Positions 1 through 7,800 of a DNA stretch of 64,000 bases are shown here, piece by piece. The stretch is from positions 54,861-118,860 of the forward strand of contig NZ_JACCBX010000019.1 of NCBI RefSeq assembly GCF_013409995.1, given 5' to 3'. The first letter of the stretch is position 1; every line of letters starts with the position of its first letter. Source of the DNA: Neobacillus driksii (GTDB lineage: Bacteria > Bacillota > Bacilli > Bacillales > Cytobacillaceae). Both the position numbers and the translations under genes were made by a program. Below the pieces are notes generated by a model, which was not told the DNA's origin, ran no database searches, and saw only the letters and a program-made list of their open reading frames with translations.

Positions 1-166
1 AATCATCTTCAGATTGCTTTGCTGCACGCTGTTCTAGTACATCTTTCGTAAAATGGTTTGAAACGATATAGGTACTAACCCACGGAAATAAAATACAGAG
101 ATTGACTGAAATGATTAATCTCGCTCTAAGTGACATTTGCTTTAACCTTTTCCATAAGAACTTCAC
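1..166 (-). CDS. Sensor histidine kinase, YesM-like (N-terminal fragment, runs off the window)
   Basis: Only the first ~55 codons lie in the window. They give a basic leader (KRLKQMSLRARL), a hydrophobic stretch IISVNLCILFPWVSTYIV that would be the first membrane helix, then a charged segment. This start is typical of YesM-type kinases that sit beside carbohydrate ABC transporters in Bacillaceae, and the next genes are such a transporter. The kinase core is not visible, so the family call is inference from the N-terminus and context. The start is uncertain: GTG at 166 is preceded by GGTGATC, ATG at 136 by AAAAGG nine bases upstream. Confidence 0.55.
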   Translation of the reverse strand, partial: MKFLWKRLKQMSLRARLIISVNLCILFPWVSTYIVSNHFTKDVLEQRAAKQSEDD

Positions 167-199
167 TGAGATCACCACTTCCAATTATGAAAGAAATAA

Positions 200-233
200 T
201 AATAGAGAGAAAACATGTGTTTTCTCTCTATTA
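200..233 (-). terminator. 16-bp perfect inverted repeat between the binding-protein gene and the kinase gene
   Basis: The arms at 200-215 and 218-233 are perfect complements around a 2-base loop. The stem is AT-rich and, on the minus strand, is followed by a T-rich stretch, so it could end the transporter transcript or only reduce read-through into the kinase gene. Confidence 0.5.
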
Positions 234-250
234 TAGCATGAATATTCTAA

Positions 251-1576
251 TTATTGGTTGGCATCCACTACGGCTTGGACTCGTTCTTTAATATTTTTCA
301 TTGTTTTATCGAGATCCTGCTCACCAAGTAGATATAATTCCACCTCTGCACCAAATTCGTTATATGCTTCCGTAATATATGGAGGTGGTGCAATGACTTC
401 AGAAGCTTCTACAGAGGTCAGTGCATGCTTTAATGATTCCATATGAACGGCATCAGGTTTTTTAGATCCATTCACCACTGTTTCTAACGCTTTATCCATA
501 TCTGCGTCCTTCCATGATGGCGTCCAGATACCTTGTTCTACAATACCTTCTGTTGTTAACCACCGCATGAAATCGTATGCCTCTTGCTTATGTTTTGAGC
601 TTTTTGCGATCGAAATCAAATCCCCGCCCATTGGTGCAATTCCTTTATCACCTTCTTTATTTTTTGGCCATGGTGCCCAAGCAATTTCAAATTGTGGTGT
701 GAATTGCCCCCATTCAGTAATCATAAAGCTAGCGGTAGGAACCATTGACGCTGATTGACTAAAGAATTGCTGACGATAATCCATTTTTTGCGATAAAATT
801 TCAGTAAATGGAACAGATGATTTATCTACATTTTCTAACTGATTTCGTAATTCGAGTGATGCGCGGATCATTGGATCCGTTGCATTCGATGTACCATCCT
901 CGAGTAAAATCAAATTATCTTTTTCTTTACTAATAGTTTTTAAAACGGAATATAAATTATGCCATGTGTGTAAATAAGAACCATAGTGACCGTCTGTGGT
1001 TAGCTTTTTAGCATATTCCGCATAGTCATCCCATGTCCAATCAGTCGGAATCTCTAAGCCAGCTTTATCAAGATGTGACTTATTTAGCATCACAAGATTC
1101 GTCACATTTTTCATCGGCAAACCATAGTAGTCTCCATTAATAGCCGGATAGCCATTATAGTATACTTCATTGATATCAATGCCTTCTTTTTCTACAAATT
1201 TAGTGACGGGTTCAAGCAAACCTGCATCTACTCGTTTAGCAAAATCATTAGGATTCGAGAACAATATTAAATCCATCTCCTCCCCAGCAGATGCCATTAA
1301 ATCCAACTGTTTGAAATAATCCTGAGAGTTCATGTTTTCTACGAGTGGCATGGATTCCACTTTTATTCCTGGATTCTCTGCTTCATACTTCGCAATCACA
1401 TCTTCCCATTTTCCAACATCCTCATTAATCCAGTGCACAAATTTTAATGTAACTTCTTCGTCAGAGGAATCAGATTTACCTTCATCTGTTGAAGCCTCAT
1501 CTTTCCCGGAACAAGCAGCTAACATGAACATTGCTAAAAGTCCAACTAGTAACAACGAAACCCATTTTTTCGTCAT
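251..1576 (-). CDS. Sugar ABC transporter substrate-binding lipoprotein (family 1)
   Basis: 441 aa. A signal peptide ends in the lipobox LAAC with the lipid-modified Cys at residue 22, followed by a Ser/Asp/Glu-rich linker and a family 1 solute-binding fold. It should sit on the outer face of the membrane and hand a carbohydrate to the two permeases encoded just upstream. The start is supported by AAGGGGGAAAGTTT directly before ATG. No ATPase gene is seen nearby, as is usual in Bacillus, where a shared MsmX-type ATPase serves many sugar importers. The substrate cannot be read from the sequence; YesM/YesL-like neighbours suggest a plant-derived oligosaccharide, which is inference. Confidence 0.9.
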   Translation of the reverse strand: MTKKWVSLLLVGLLAMFMLAACSGKDEASTDEGKSDSSDEEVTLKFVHWINEDVGKWEDVIAKYEAENPGIKVESMPLVENMNSQDYFKQLDLMASAGEEMDLILFSNPNDFAKRVDAGLLEPVTKFVEKEGIDINEVYYNGYPAINGDYYGLPMKNVTNLVMLNKSHLDKAGLEIPTDWTWDDYAEYAKKLTTDGHYGSYLHTWHNLYSVLKTISKEKDNLILLEDGTSNATDPMIRASLELRNQLENVDKSSVPFTEILSQKMDYRQQFFSQSASMVPTASFMITEWGQFTPQFEIAWAPWPKNKEGDKGIAPMGGDLISIAKSSKHKQEAYDFMRWLTTEGIVEQGIWTPSWKDADMDKALETVVNGSKKPDAVHMESLKHALTSVEASEVIAPPPYITEAYNEFGAEVELYLLGEQDLDKTMKNIKERVQAVVDANQ

Positions 1577-1646
1577 AAACTTTCCCCCTTATTTATAGTT
1601 TATATATCAACTCTCTCAAAGAAAATTTTGAGAGTAAATACCGTAT

Positions 1647-2480
1647 TTATCCTTTAACTCCACCTAACTGGATCCCCTCTATAACATTTTTCTGTCCGAT
1701 AATGAAAATAATCAGTAAAGGTACAATGGCTGACACAGATGCTGCCATCATCAACGAGTAAACGCTCCCATGTTGATCTGAAAAGCTTTGTACACCTAAC
1801 TGGATGGTATATAACTCTTTTGAACGAAGGAAGATTAATGGATTTTGGAAGTCATTCCAGGTCCAGATAAAACGTAAAATGGCATACGTGGCGATTGCTG
1901 GTCTTACTAATGGTAAAGCAATCGATGTAAAAATTCTAAAATGACCAGCTCCATCCATTCTTGCAGATTCTATGATTTCATTACTAATTCCGAGATAGAA
2001 TTGGCGCAGCATAAACGTTCCAAATACACTGAAACTATTTAATAGAATAAGACCCGTATGAGTATCATAAAGACCTACCCATCTATATAATAGAAATTGT
2101 GTAACTAACAATGTTTGTGGCGGGATCATGAATGTTGCCAATACGATTAAAAAGAGGAAATTCCTTCCTTTAAAATTAATCTTGGCGAATCCATACGCCG
2201 CTAAACATGATATCGTACATGATACCAATGTTGTTAGAACGGTTACCTTGATAGAATTCCAATATAATAGCAGGAATGGCATTGAGCCTGTCCAAACCTC
2301 TTTATAATTTTCAACTGCATTCCAGTTTTGAGGAATCCATTGAATTGGAAACGTTAAAACGTCCTTTTCCACTTTAAAAGAAGCAGATATCATCCACAAA
2401 AATGGCATTAGAAAAGCAATTCCGATTAAAATCATAATGAAGGTTACAATCAATTTTCTTATGTCTAGTTTTGCTGTCAT
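1647..2480 (-). CDS. Carbohydrate ABC transporter permease (MalG/LacG type)
   Basis: 277 aa with about six hydrophobic segments. The cytoplasmic EAA loop that docks the ATPase is visible near residues 171-190 (ESARMDGAGHFRIFTSIALP). It lies 18 bp downstream of the first permease gene and 70 bp upstream of the binding-protein gene, in one operon. The protein forms half of the membrane channel. Length and motif are normal for the family. Confidence 0.92.
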   Translation of the reverse strand: MTAKLDIRKLIVTFIMILIGIAFLMPFLWMISASFKVEKDVLTFPIQWIPQNWNAVENYKEVWTGSMPFLLLYWNSIKVTVLTTLVSCTISCLAAYGFAKINFKGRNFLFLIVLATFMIPPQTLLVTQFLLYRWVGLYDTHTGLILLNSFSVFGTFMLRQFYLGISNEIIESARMDGAGHFRIFTSIALPLVRPAIATYAILRFIWTWNDFQNPLIFLRSKELYTIQLGVQSFSDQHGSVYSLMMAASVSAIVPLLIIFIIGQKNVIEGIQLGGVKG

Positions 2481-2498
2481 CTGTCCTGCTCCTCTCTA

Positions 2499-3461
2499 TT
2501 AATAATTCACCCATTTTTTCTGACCGATAAATTGTATATAAGTGATGATCAAAATAATCACAAACATAACCAGTGAAATAGCAGAAGCATAGCCTGTTTT
2601 TAATTCTATAAATGCTTGCTGATACAAATAAACAACTGGTGTGATTGTTGAATTTGCTGGCCCGCCATTGGTTAAAACGATGATTAAATCAAATACTTTA
2701 AAGCTTGAAATAACACCAGTAACAAACAATAAAAAAGTTGTAGGTGACACTAACGGAATCGTAATCTTTGTAAATTGTAACCAAGCTGTAGCACCATCGA
2801 TTTGTGCTGCTTCATACAATTCCTTTGGAATGTTCTGCAAGCCAGCCAAGTAAATGATTAAATTAAAGCCGATGCCAGTCCAGACCATAATTAAAATAAC
2901 AGATGGTAAGGCAAAGGTAACGTCTGCTATCCAGCCAGGTGGATTTTCAACCCCAAGCTTCAACAGTAATTGGTTTATAGGTCCCTTAGTTGGATGAAAA
3001 AGCACTTGAAATACCACCGCAACAGCTACAATGCTCGAAATAAACGGCATAAAATAAATCACTTTGAACAGATCTTTCAGATAAACATATTTGTTAATGA
3101 TAACAGCTAATGAAAGGGATAATAGTAAAGTAATGGGTACGGCTAAAATTAAAATAACGTTATTTAGCAGCCCTTTTTGGAATAATGGATTGGTTAGTAG
3201 TTTCGAAAAATTTTCAAAACCTACGAATTTAGCATTTTGATAGCCAGATACAAAATTCCAATCTGTAAAACTTAATACAAATGAAGAGAGAATAGGAAAT
3301 AATACTAATATAGAAGTTCCGATAAACATTGGTCCAATAAATGCATACCCTGCTAAATTCTCCCTCCAGCCACTAAAAGGAGACCCATTTTTTATTTTTT
3401 TGCGAACTTTACTTTTTGTAGTTTGGATAACTTTTGTTTCAACCTTTACTTCGCTATTCAT
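2499..3461 (-). CDS. Carbohydrate ABC transporter permease (MalF/UgpA/LacF type)
   Basis: 320 aa: a basic N-terminal tail of ~30 residues (KSKVRKKIKNG), about six membrane helices and an EAA loop near residues 214-236 (KELYEAAQIDGA). It is the first gene of the minus-strand operon permease - permease - binding protein and pairs with the following permease. Its promoter and a carbon catabolite site lie in the gap to the divergent gene at 3701. Confidence 0.92.
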   Translation of the reverse strand: MNSEVKVETKVIQTTKSKVRKKIKNGSPFSGWRENLAGYAFIGPMFIGTSILVLFPILSSFVLSFTDWNFVSGYQNAKFVGFENFSKLLTNPLFQKGLLNNVILILAVPITLLLSLSLAVIINKYVYLKDLFKVIYFMPFISSIVAVAVVFQVLFHPTKGPINQLLLKLGVENPPGWIADVTFALPSVILIMVWTGIGFNLIIYLAGLQNIPKELYEAAQIDGATAWLQFTKITIPLVSPTTFLLFVTGVISSFKVFDLIIVLTNGGPANSTITPVVYLYQQAFIELKTGYASAISLVMFVIILIITYIQFIGQKKWVNY

Positions 3462-3492
3462 AATTTCACCCCTTCTGCTTTATTGTAGCTTT

Positions 3493-3521
3493 AGTATAGT
3501 TTGTGTAATCGCTTTCAACAA
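3493..3521 (-). promoter_or_regulatory. Sigma-A-type promoter of the sugar ABC operon
   Basis: On the minus strand a -35 TTGTTG (3516-3521) is separated by exactly 17 bp from a -10 TATACT (3493-3498), about 32 bp from the first start codon. Confidence 0.65.
3504..3517. promoter_or_regulatory. cre site (CcpA binding) inside the promoter spacer
   Basis: TGTAATCGCTTTCA fits the Bacillus cre consensus TGWAANCGNTNWCA at every defined position. It lies between the -35 and -10 of the sugar operon promoter, where bound CcpA would block RNA polymerase, so glucose repression is expected. A 15-bp perfect palindrome, TTCAACAATGTTGAA, overlaps it at 3514-3528. Confidence 0.75.
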
Positions 3522-3527
3522 TGTTGA

Positions 3528-3634
3528 ATTTTTACATAATTGAGAAAATTTTTACTACTTTTATCCAAACTCCTATACTCATACATTTGGTCTACCTATC
3601 GTATATATTTTTACTTATTAGGTAAAATTTTTAC
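3528..3634. repeat. Four ATTTTTAC repeats in two 20-bp-spaced pairs
   Basis: The octamer ATTTTTAC occurs at 3528-3535, 3548-3555, 3607-3614 and 3627-3634, all on the same strand. In each pair the copies start exactly 20 bp apart, two helical turns. The first pair begins 7 bp upstream of the -35 of the sugar promoter; the second lies upstream of the divergent gene. This suits an activator such as the AraC-type partner of a YesM-like kinase. Confidence 0.5.
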
Positions 3635-3700
3635 TTCATCTAAAAAATAGAATCGTACTCGTCTATTGCATGATATATTTATGGATAAGGGGGGAGTACC

Positions 3701-4339
3701 ATGCAATTTGGTTCATTTTCAAATGCGGTTTATACCTTTTGTGATTGGGTAGCTAGACTAGCATATATTAATCTATTATGGATACTATTTACTTTAAGTG
3801 GATTCGTCATTTTTGGCTTTTTTCCGGCTACGATTGCGATGTTAGCTACATTAAGACAATTTATTCGAAAAAATCATCCACCTGTTTTCCAAACTTTTTG
3901 GCAGTATTATAAAAAGGAATTCTTCAACAGTAATAAATTAGGATTAATGATCGTAGCAATTGGTTTTATATTGTATTTCAACATCACATTTTTACAATCA
4001 ACATCTACTAACATGTCCTCTTTTCTTTTTTATTCAAGCGTTATTATGAGTGGTATTTATTTTATCATCATTTGTTATACATTGGCTTCCTATGTGGAGG
4101 TTGAACAACCATTAGGAACTCATTTAAAAAATGCGCTACTGATTACAATCTCTAATCCTCTACCGAGTTTATTTATCATATTTGGATTTGCAGCTGTTTA
4201 CTTCGCTGTTACCTATTTATCTGGTCTAGGGTTCTTTTTCAGTGTTAGTACTTTAGGTCTTGTGATTCTTTCCTCAGCAAACCTGGCATTTAAGACTATA
4301 CTAAAGAAACAAGAAAAATTAGGTACGTTAGCTAAATAA
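3701..4339 (+). CDS. YesL/DUF624 family membrane protein
   Basis: 212 aa with about five hydrophobic helices and the opening FGSFSNAVYTFCDWVARLAYINLLW typical of the YesL (DUF624) family in its general pattern. Members sit beside YesM/YesN two-component systems and sugar ABC importers, as here, where it is divergent from the transporter operon. The molecular role is unknown; a part in sugar uptake or its sensing is inferred only from context. A strong ribosome site, AAGGGGGGAG, precedes the ATG. Confidence 0.8.
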   Translation: MQFGSFSNAVYTFCDWVARLAYINLLWILFTLSGFVIFGFFPATIAMLATLRQFIRKNHPPVFQTFWQYYKKEFFNSNKLGLMIVAIGFILYFNITFLQSTSTNMSSFLFYSSVIMSGIYFIIICYTLASYVEVEQPLGTHLKNALLITISNPLPSLFIIFGFAAVYFAVTYLSGLGFFFSVSTLGLVILSSANLAFKTILKKQEKLGTLAK

Positions 4340-4380
4340 ACTGCCCATCCTTCAAAACCTATATTAGATTAAAAAAAAAA

Positions 4381-4424
4381 ACACTCACAAACGTTGAATT
4401 AACAACAATTGTGAGTGTTTTTTT
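4381..4424. terminator. Bidirectional intrinsic terminator
   Basis: ACACTCACAA (4381-4390) pairs with TTGTGAGTGT (4409-4418). A run of A before and T after it allow use from both sides: the YesL-like gene from the left, the tRNA operon from the right. Confidence 0.85.
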
Positions 4425-4431
4425 TATGAGA

Positions 4432-4512
4432 TACCGGTGGTCGGGGTCGAACCGACACTCCAGAGGAACACGATTTTGAGTCGTGCGCGTCTGCCAATTC
4501 CGCCACACCGGC
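4432..4512 (-). tRNA. tRNA-Leu (CAA)
   Basis: Cloverleaf with acceptor GCCGGTG, anticodon arm CACGA-CTCAAAA-TCGTG (anticodon CAA) and the long variable arm of Leu tRNAs. The 3' CCA is not encoded (TATC follows), unlike its neighbours. Last gene of the eleven-tRNA operon; reads UUG. Confidence 0.93.
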
Positions 4513-4515
4513 ATT

Positions 4516-4589
4516 TGGCAGGGGTAGTAGGAATTGAACCCACACCAAAGGTTTTGGAGACCTTCGTTCTACCTTTAAACTATACCCCT
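4516..4589 (-). tRNA. tRNA-Trp (CCA)
   Basis: Acceptor AGGGGTA pairs with TACCCCT, G73 and an encoded CCA. Anticodon loop CTCCAAA gives anticodon CCA. Confidence 0.95.
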
Positions 4590-4610
4590 ATAAAAAGTAA
4601 TTAAATAACT

Positions 4611-4695
4611 TGGTGGAGGGGGACGGATTCGAACCGCCGAACCCGGAGGGAGCGGATTTACAGTCCGCCGCGTTTAGCCACTTCGCTACCCCTCC
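4611..4695 (-). tRNA. tRNA-Tyr (GTA)
   Basis: Acceptor GGAGGGG, long variable arm, anticodon arm GCGGA-CTGTAAA-TCCGC with anticodon GTA, encoded CCA end. Confidence 0.95.
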
Positions 4696-4725
4696 ACATT
4701 GGAGAAATCACTAATATGAAATTTA

Positions 4726-4818
4726 TGGAGGAGGAAGAGGGATTCGAACCCCCGCGCGGTTTGACCCGCCTGTCGGTTTTCAAGACCGATCCCTTCAGCC
4801 AGACTTGGGTATTCCTCC
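4726..4818 (-). tRNA. tRNA-Ser (TGA)
   Basis: Class II tRNA of 93 nt with acceptor GGAGGAA, anticodon arm TCGGT-CTTGAAA-ACCGA (anticodon TGA) and a long variable arm. CCA is encoded; in this alignment the base before CCA is T. Confidence 0.94.
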
Positions 4819-4831
4819 GAATAAAAATTTT

Positions 4832-4908
4832 TGGTAGCGGCGGAGGGGATCGAACCCCCGACCTTACGGGTATGAACCGTACGCTCTAGCCAGCTGAGCT
4901 ACACCGCC
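4832..4908 (-). tRNA. tRNA-Met (CAT), elongator
   Basis: Anticodon loop TTCATAC gives CAT. Acceptor GGCGGTG with a D-arm AGCTCAGCTGG is that of the elongator; it lacks the unpaired first base and the GGG/CCC anticodon stem of the initiator. CCA is encoded. Confidence 0.92.
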
Positions 4909-4947
4909 AAATGTCTAAAGAATTGTAAGTTTATCGTGAAATTAACT

Positions 4948-5023
4948 TGGTGGAGCCTAGCGGGATCGAACCGCTGACATCCTGCGTGCAAAGCAGGCGC
5001 TCTCCCAGCTGAGCTAAGGCCCC
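4948..5023 (-). tRNA. tRNA-Ala (TGC)
   Basis: Acceptor GGGGCCT, anticodon loop TTTGCAC (anticodon TGC), T-loop GGTTCGATCC, encoded CCA. Confidence 0.95.
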
Positions 5024-5038
5024 AAAAATTGTGCTTGA

Positions 5039-5115
5039 TGGTCGGGAAGACAGGATTCGAACCTGCGACCCCTTGGTCCCAAACCAAGTGCTCTACCAAG
5101 CTGAGCTACTTCCCG
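5039..5115 (-). tRNA. tRNA-Pro (TGG)
   Basis: Acceptor CGGGAAG, anticodon arm CTTGG-TTTGGGA-CCAAG (anticodon TGG), encoded CCA. Confidence 0.95.
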
Positions 5116-5123
5116 ATAAAATA

Positions 5124-5200
5124 TGGCGCGCCCGAAAGGAGTCGAACCCATAACCTTCTGATCCGTAGTCAGACACTCTATCCAATTGAGCTACGGGCGC
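5124..5200 (-). tRNA. tRNA-Arg (ACG)
   Basis: Acceptor GCGCCCG, anticodon arm TCTGA-CTACGGA-TCAGA (anticodon ACG, expected to carry inosine), G73 and encoded CCA. Confidence 0.95.
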
Positions 5201-5229
5201 ATTTTATACTTTAACTTGTATTCTTTAAA

Positions 5230-5318
5230 TGGTGCCGAGGACCGGAATCGAACCGGTACGGTAGTCACCTACCGCAGGATTTTAAGTCCTGTGCGTCTGC
5301 CAGTTCCGCCACCCCGGC
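5230..5318 (-). tRNA. tRNA-Leu (TAA)
   Basis: Class II tRNA with acceptor GCCGGGG, anticodon arm CAGGA-CTTAAAA-TCCTG (anticodon TAA), long variable arm, encoded CCA. Confidence 0.95.
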
Positions 5319-5323
5319 AACTT

Positions 5324-5398
5324 TGGAGCGGAAGACGGGATTCGAACCCGCGACCCCCACCTTGGCAAGGTGGTGTTCTACCACTGAACTACTTCCGC
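5324..5398 (-). tRNA. tRNA-Gly (GCC)
   Basis: Acceptor GCGGAAG, anticodon loop TTGCCAA (anticodon GCC), encoded CCA, 75 nt. Confidence 0.95.
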
Positions 5399-5434
5399 AT
5401 TTATGGTAAGTTATTTTACTATCGCAAAAAACTT

Positions 5435-5519
5435 TGGTGCGGGTGAAGGGAGTCGAACCCCCACGCCTTGCGGCGCCAGATCCTAAGTCTGGTGCGTCTG
5501 CCAATTCCGCCACACCCGC
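5435..5519 (-). tRNA. tRNA-Leu (TAG)
   Basis: Class II tRNA with acceptor GCGGGTG, anticodon arm CCAGA-CTTAGGA-TCTGG (anticodon TAG), encoded CCA. First gene of the operon. Confidence 0.95.
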
Positions 5520-5597
5520 ATGTAATATCGCCTTCTAGAAAAACGAACTAGAAAACTAAGTTGCTAACTTCGCTACGTCGTAGCAGCGACATTGATA

Positions 5598-5626
5598 ATC
5601 TTACAACGGATTGCGACAAAAATCAA
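5598..5626 (-). promoter_or_regulatory. Promoter of the tRNA operon
   Basis: On the minus strand TTGATT (5621-5626), a 17-bp spacer and TAAGAT (5598-5603) form a sigma-A promoter followed by a leader of about 70 nt before the first tRNA. No 5S, 23S or 16S sequence lies upstream, so the cluster has its own promoter. From 5627 to about 5780 I see AT-rich sequence only. Confidence 0.7.
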
Positions 5627-5806
5627 CACTAAATTTTAAAGTTTTTTTAAAAACGCAAAAAGTACTGATATTATTCCACAATATATATTATCACCATACC
5701 TACAGTATGCTGAGGTTATAATAAAATAATAAAAAATGGTTTAGAACATTTCTCATGGGTAACAATACAATATAATTCATTCCCCAAAAAAGGAGATGAT
5801 GCAATC

Positions 5807-5953
5807 TTGAGTTACAATCAGAAGAAAGACGTCGAAAAAATGCCCGCAAATCAGGTGGATCAAGAAGAAACCGTACCTAATAGTGAGAAGTCACCTGAAT
5901 TTGATGTATTCGGAACTGCTCTAAATGACCTGCACAGTCCTTTTGAATTTTAA
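5807..5953 (+). CDS. Small acidic protein of unknown function, 48 aa
   Basis: A TTG start 11 bp after AAGGAG opens a 48-codon frame (MSYNQKKDVEKMPANQ... SPFEF) that stops just before a strong terminator. The in-frame competitor, ATG at 5796, hits a stop after four codons. The product is hydrophilic and rich in Asp/Glu, Asn and Pro, with no membrane segment and no domain I recognise. Ribosome site, terminator and isolation between unrelated units argue that it is a real monocistronic gene. Confidence 0.6.
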   Translation: MSYNQKKDVEKMPANQVDQEETVPNSEKSPEFDVFGTALNDLHSPFEF

Positions 5954-6003
5954 AAAACCCAGTGTATCAAAGAGACTGTTCTCTTTAATACACTGGGTTT
6001 TTT
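5954..6003. terminator. Bidirectional terminator
   Basis: AAAACCCAGTGTAT (5954-5967) is perfectly complementary to 5988-6001, with a second inner stem AAAGAG/CTCTTT. Flanking A and T runs serve both the small gene and the convergent methyltransferase. Confidence 0.9.
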
Positions 6004-6775
6004 ATATACGTTTTAACGCCTTCAAAATAATCGCTTCCCCATTAAATGAAATAATTTTTTCATCCTGTATGAGTATTCTAAATTTATCTTTAATCTTATC
6101 GGAAGATTCAAGAATAAATTTAGTCAAATGAATTTTTTCTAATTCCGGAAGCTTCATGTTTGCACACCACGATTCAAATTGAAACGTCTTCTCAAAACGA
6201 TGCCATTCAAAAACTTCTAAACCACTATCCTCAAGTTTTTGAATCCATTCGGATTTTTTCCACGCACGGAAATGACTATAATCACGTATTTTCTCTATCG
6301 TATTGTAAAATTGATCATATTCTTTCCATTCAGGTACAACATTATCATCCAATAAAAATTGCCCGCCCGGCTTCAATACTCGATATACTTCCTTTATGAA
6401 TAAATCCACATTAGGAAAATGATGTGGCGCAATCCTGCAGGTAACAATATCAAACGATTCATTGGTAATAGGGAGCTGCTCTGCGTCACCTTGAACAAAT
6501 TCCACATTTTGATGGCCGTTTTCTGTAATAAAACTCTCAGCCGCTGCCAACAATTCTTCGGTAAGGTCAACCGCTGTCACTTTTTTAACCAAAGGTGCAA
6601 ACGCATTGGCAGTATGACCACCGCCTGTGGCTATATCGAGCAGTTCTTCCTGACCATTGATTACTGCCATCTCTATCATCTTCAATAGGTCTTTTCCATC
6701 CTTATGAATAGGACTTGAAACGTACGAAGCAGCATTTTTTCCAAATTGCTGTTGAACGTCTTTTTTAATATCCAT
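6002..6775 (-). CDS. Class I SAM-dependent methyltransferase (YcgJ/UbiE-like)
   Basis: 257 aa. SAM-binding motif I is seen as LLDIATGGGH (residues 45-54), followed by an acidic strand end VTAVDL and QGDAEQLP, the usual order of a Rossmann methyltransferase; PHHFPNVDLFIKEVYRVLKPGG is the motif region before the substrate domain in outline. Substrate unknown. Monocistronic; GAGGTGATACAGT precedes ATG. Confidence 0.82.
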   Translation of the reverse strand: MDIKKDVQQQFGKNAASYVSSPIHKDGKDLLKMIEMAVINGQEELLDIATGGGHTANAFAPLVKKVTAVDLTEELLAAAESFITENGHQNVEFVQGDAEQLPITNESFDIVTCRIAPHHFPNVDLFIKEVYRVLKPGGQFLLDDNVVPEWKEYDQFYNTIEKIRDYSHFRAWKKSEWIQKLEDSGLEVFEWHRFEKTFQFESWCANMKLPELEKIHLTKFILESSDKIKDKFRILIQDEKIISFNGEAIILKALKRI

Positions 6776-6869
6776 ACTGTATCACCTCTTAATTCTAATT
6801 TAATCTATCGTGCTAATTAATAAAATTATGAGGTTTTTATGATTTCCAATAAGAAAAACTTATAGTGAT

Positions 6870-7625
6870 TTACATTTCAAATTCGAGTACAACGGGACAA
6901 TGATCACTTCCCATTACATCACAATGAATATCTCCATTGATTAACCTATCACGAAGTTTTTCTGAAACAATAAAATAATCAATCCGCCAGCCAATATTCC
7001 GCTCACGAACCTTAGCCATGTATGACCACCATGTATAGGCTCCTTCTTTTTCCGGATAAAAGTAGCGGTAGCTATCAATGAACCCTGACTCCAGCAGTGA
7101 AGTCATTTTTCCTCGTTCCTCCAGAGTAAAGCCGGAATTACCTAAATTGGATTTTGGATTTCTCAAGTCAATTTCCTGATGAGCCACATTTAAATCCCCA
7201 CATAATACAACAGGCTTAAGTAGGTCTAATTCTTTTAAATAGGAGATAATCTGATCCTCCCATTCTAATCGGTAGCTAAGTCTCGCTAGATCTCTTTGAG
7301 AGTTCGGAGTATACACATTCACCAAGTAAAAACCTTCAAATTCCAATGTCAGGATTCTTCCTTCCTCTTGTGTATCCTCATTTCCTACACCATAAGTGAC
7401 AGAAATAGGCTCCTTTTTGGTGAAAACGGCTGTACCTGAGTAGCCTTTTTTGACTGCATAATTCCAGTATTGGTGATATCCTTCAAGTTCCAGGGAAATT
7501 TGACCTTCCTGCAATTTTGTTTCCTGAACACAAAAGATATCAGCATTGACTTCATTAAAATAATCTAAAAAACCTTTATTCACACAGGCTCTAAGCCCGT
7601 TGACATTCCAAGAGACTAATTTCAT
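6870..7625 (-). CDS. exoA: Exodeoxyribonuclease III / AP endonuclease
   Basis: 251 aa. All signature blocks of the ExoIII/APE1 family are present in order: SWNVNGLRA near the N-terminus, FCVQETKLQ (metal-binding Glu), GDLNVAHQEIDL (catalytic Asp and Asn), GWRIDYFIVS and SDHCPV (catalytic Asp-His). The enzyme cuts DNA at abasic sites and trims 3' blocks in base excision repair. A good ribosome site, GGAAGGGATATAAACC, precedes ATG. Confidence 0.95.
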   Translation of the reverse strand: MKLVSWNVNGLRACVNKGFLDYFNEVNADIFCVQETKLQEGQISLELEGYHQYWNYAVKKGYSGTAVFTKKEPISVTYGVGNEDTQEEGRILTLEFEGFYLVNVYTPNSQRDLARLSYRLEWEDQIISYLKELDLLKPVVLCGDLNVAHQEIDLRNPKSNLGNSGFTLEERGKMTSLLESGFIDSYRYFYPEKEGAYTWWSYMAKVRERNIGWRIDYFIVSEKLRDRLINGDIHCDVMGSDHCPVVLEFEM

Positions 7626-7800
7626 GGTTTATATCCCTTCCCCCGTCATTTACTAATCATTCATAGATTGATAGGAGACATTGTATCAGCTTTAGATAAT
7701 GAAGGAAAGCAGTTCGTTTTGCTGATATATTTTTTATAATGAATACCCAGCATAAATTTCCAAAAAACGGGAAACATAATTTTTAAAAAAGGATGTCCGC

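Noticed and set aside
4899..5513. Several short open frames over the tRNA cluster on both strands
   Set aside because: They are read-through of tRNA sequences (repeated EVAGSNP/RDSNPRP-type artefacts), not proteins.
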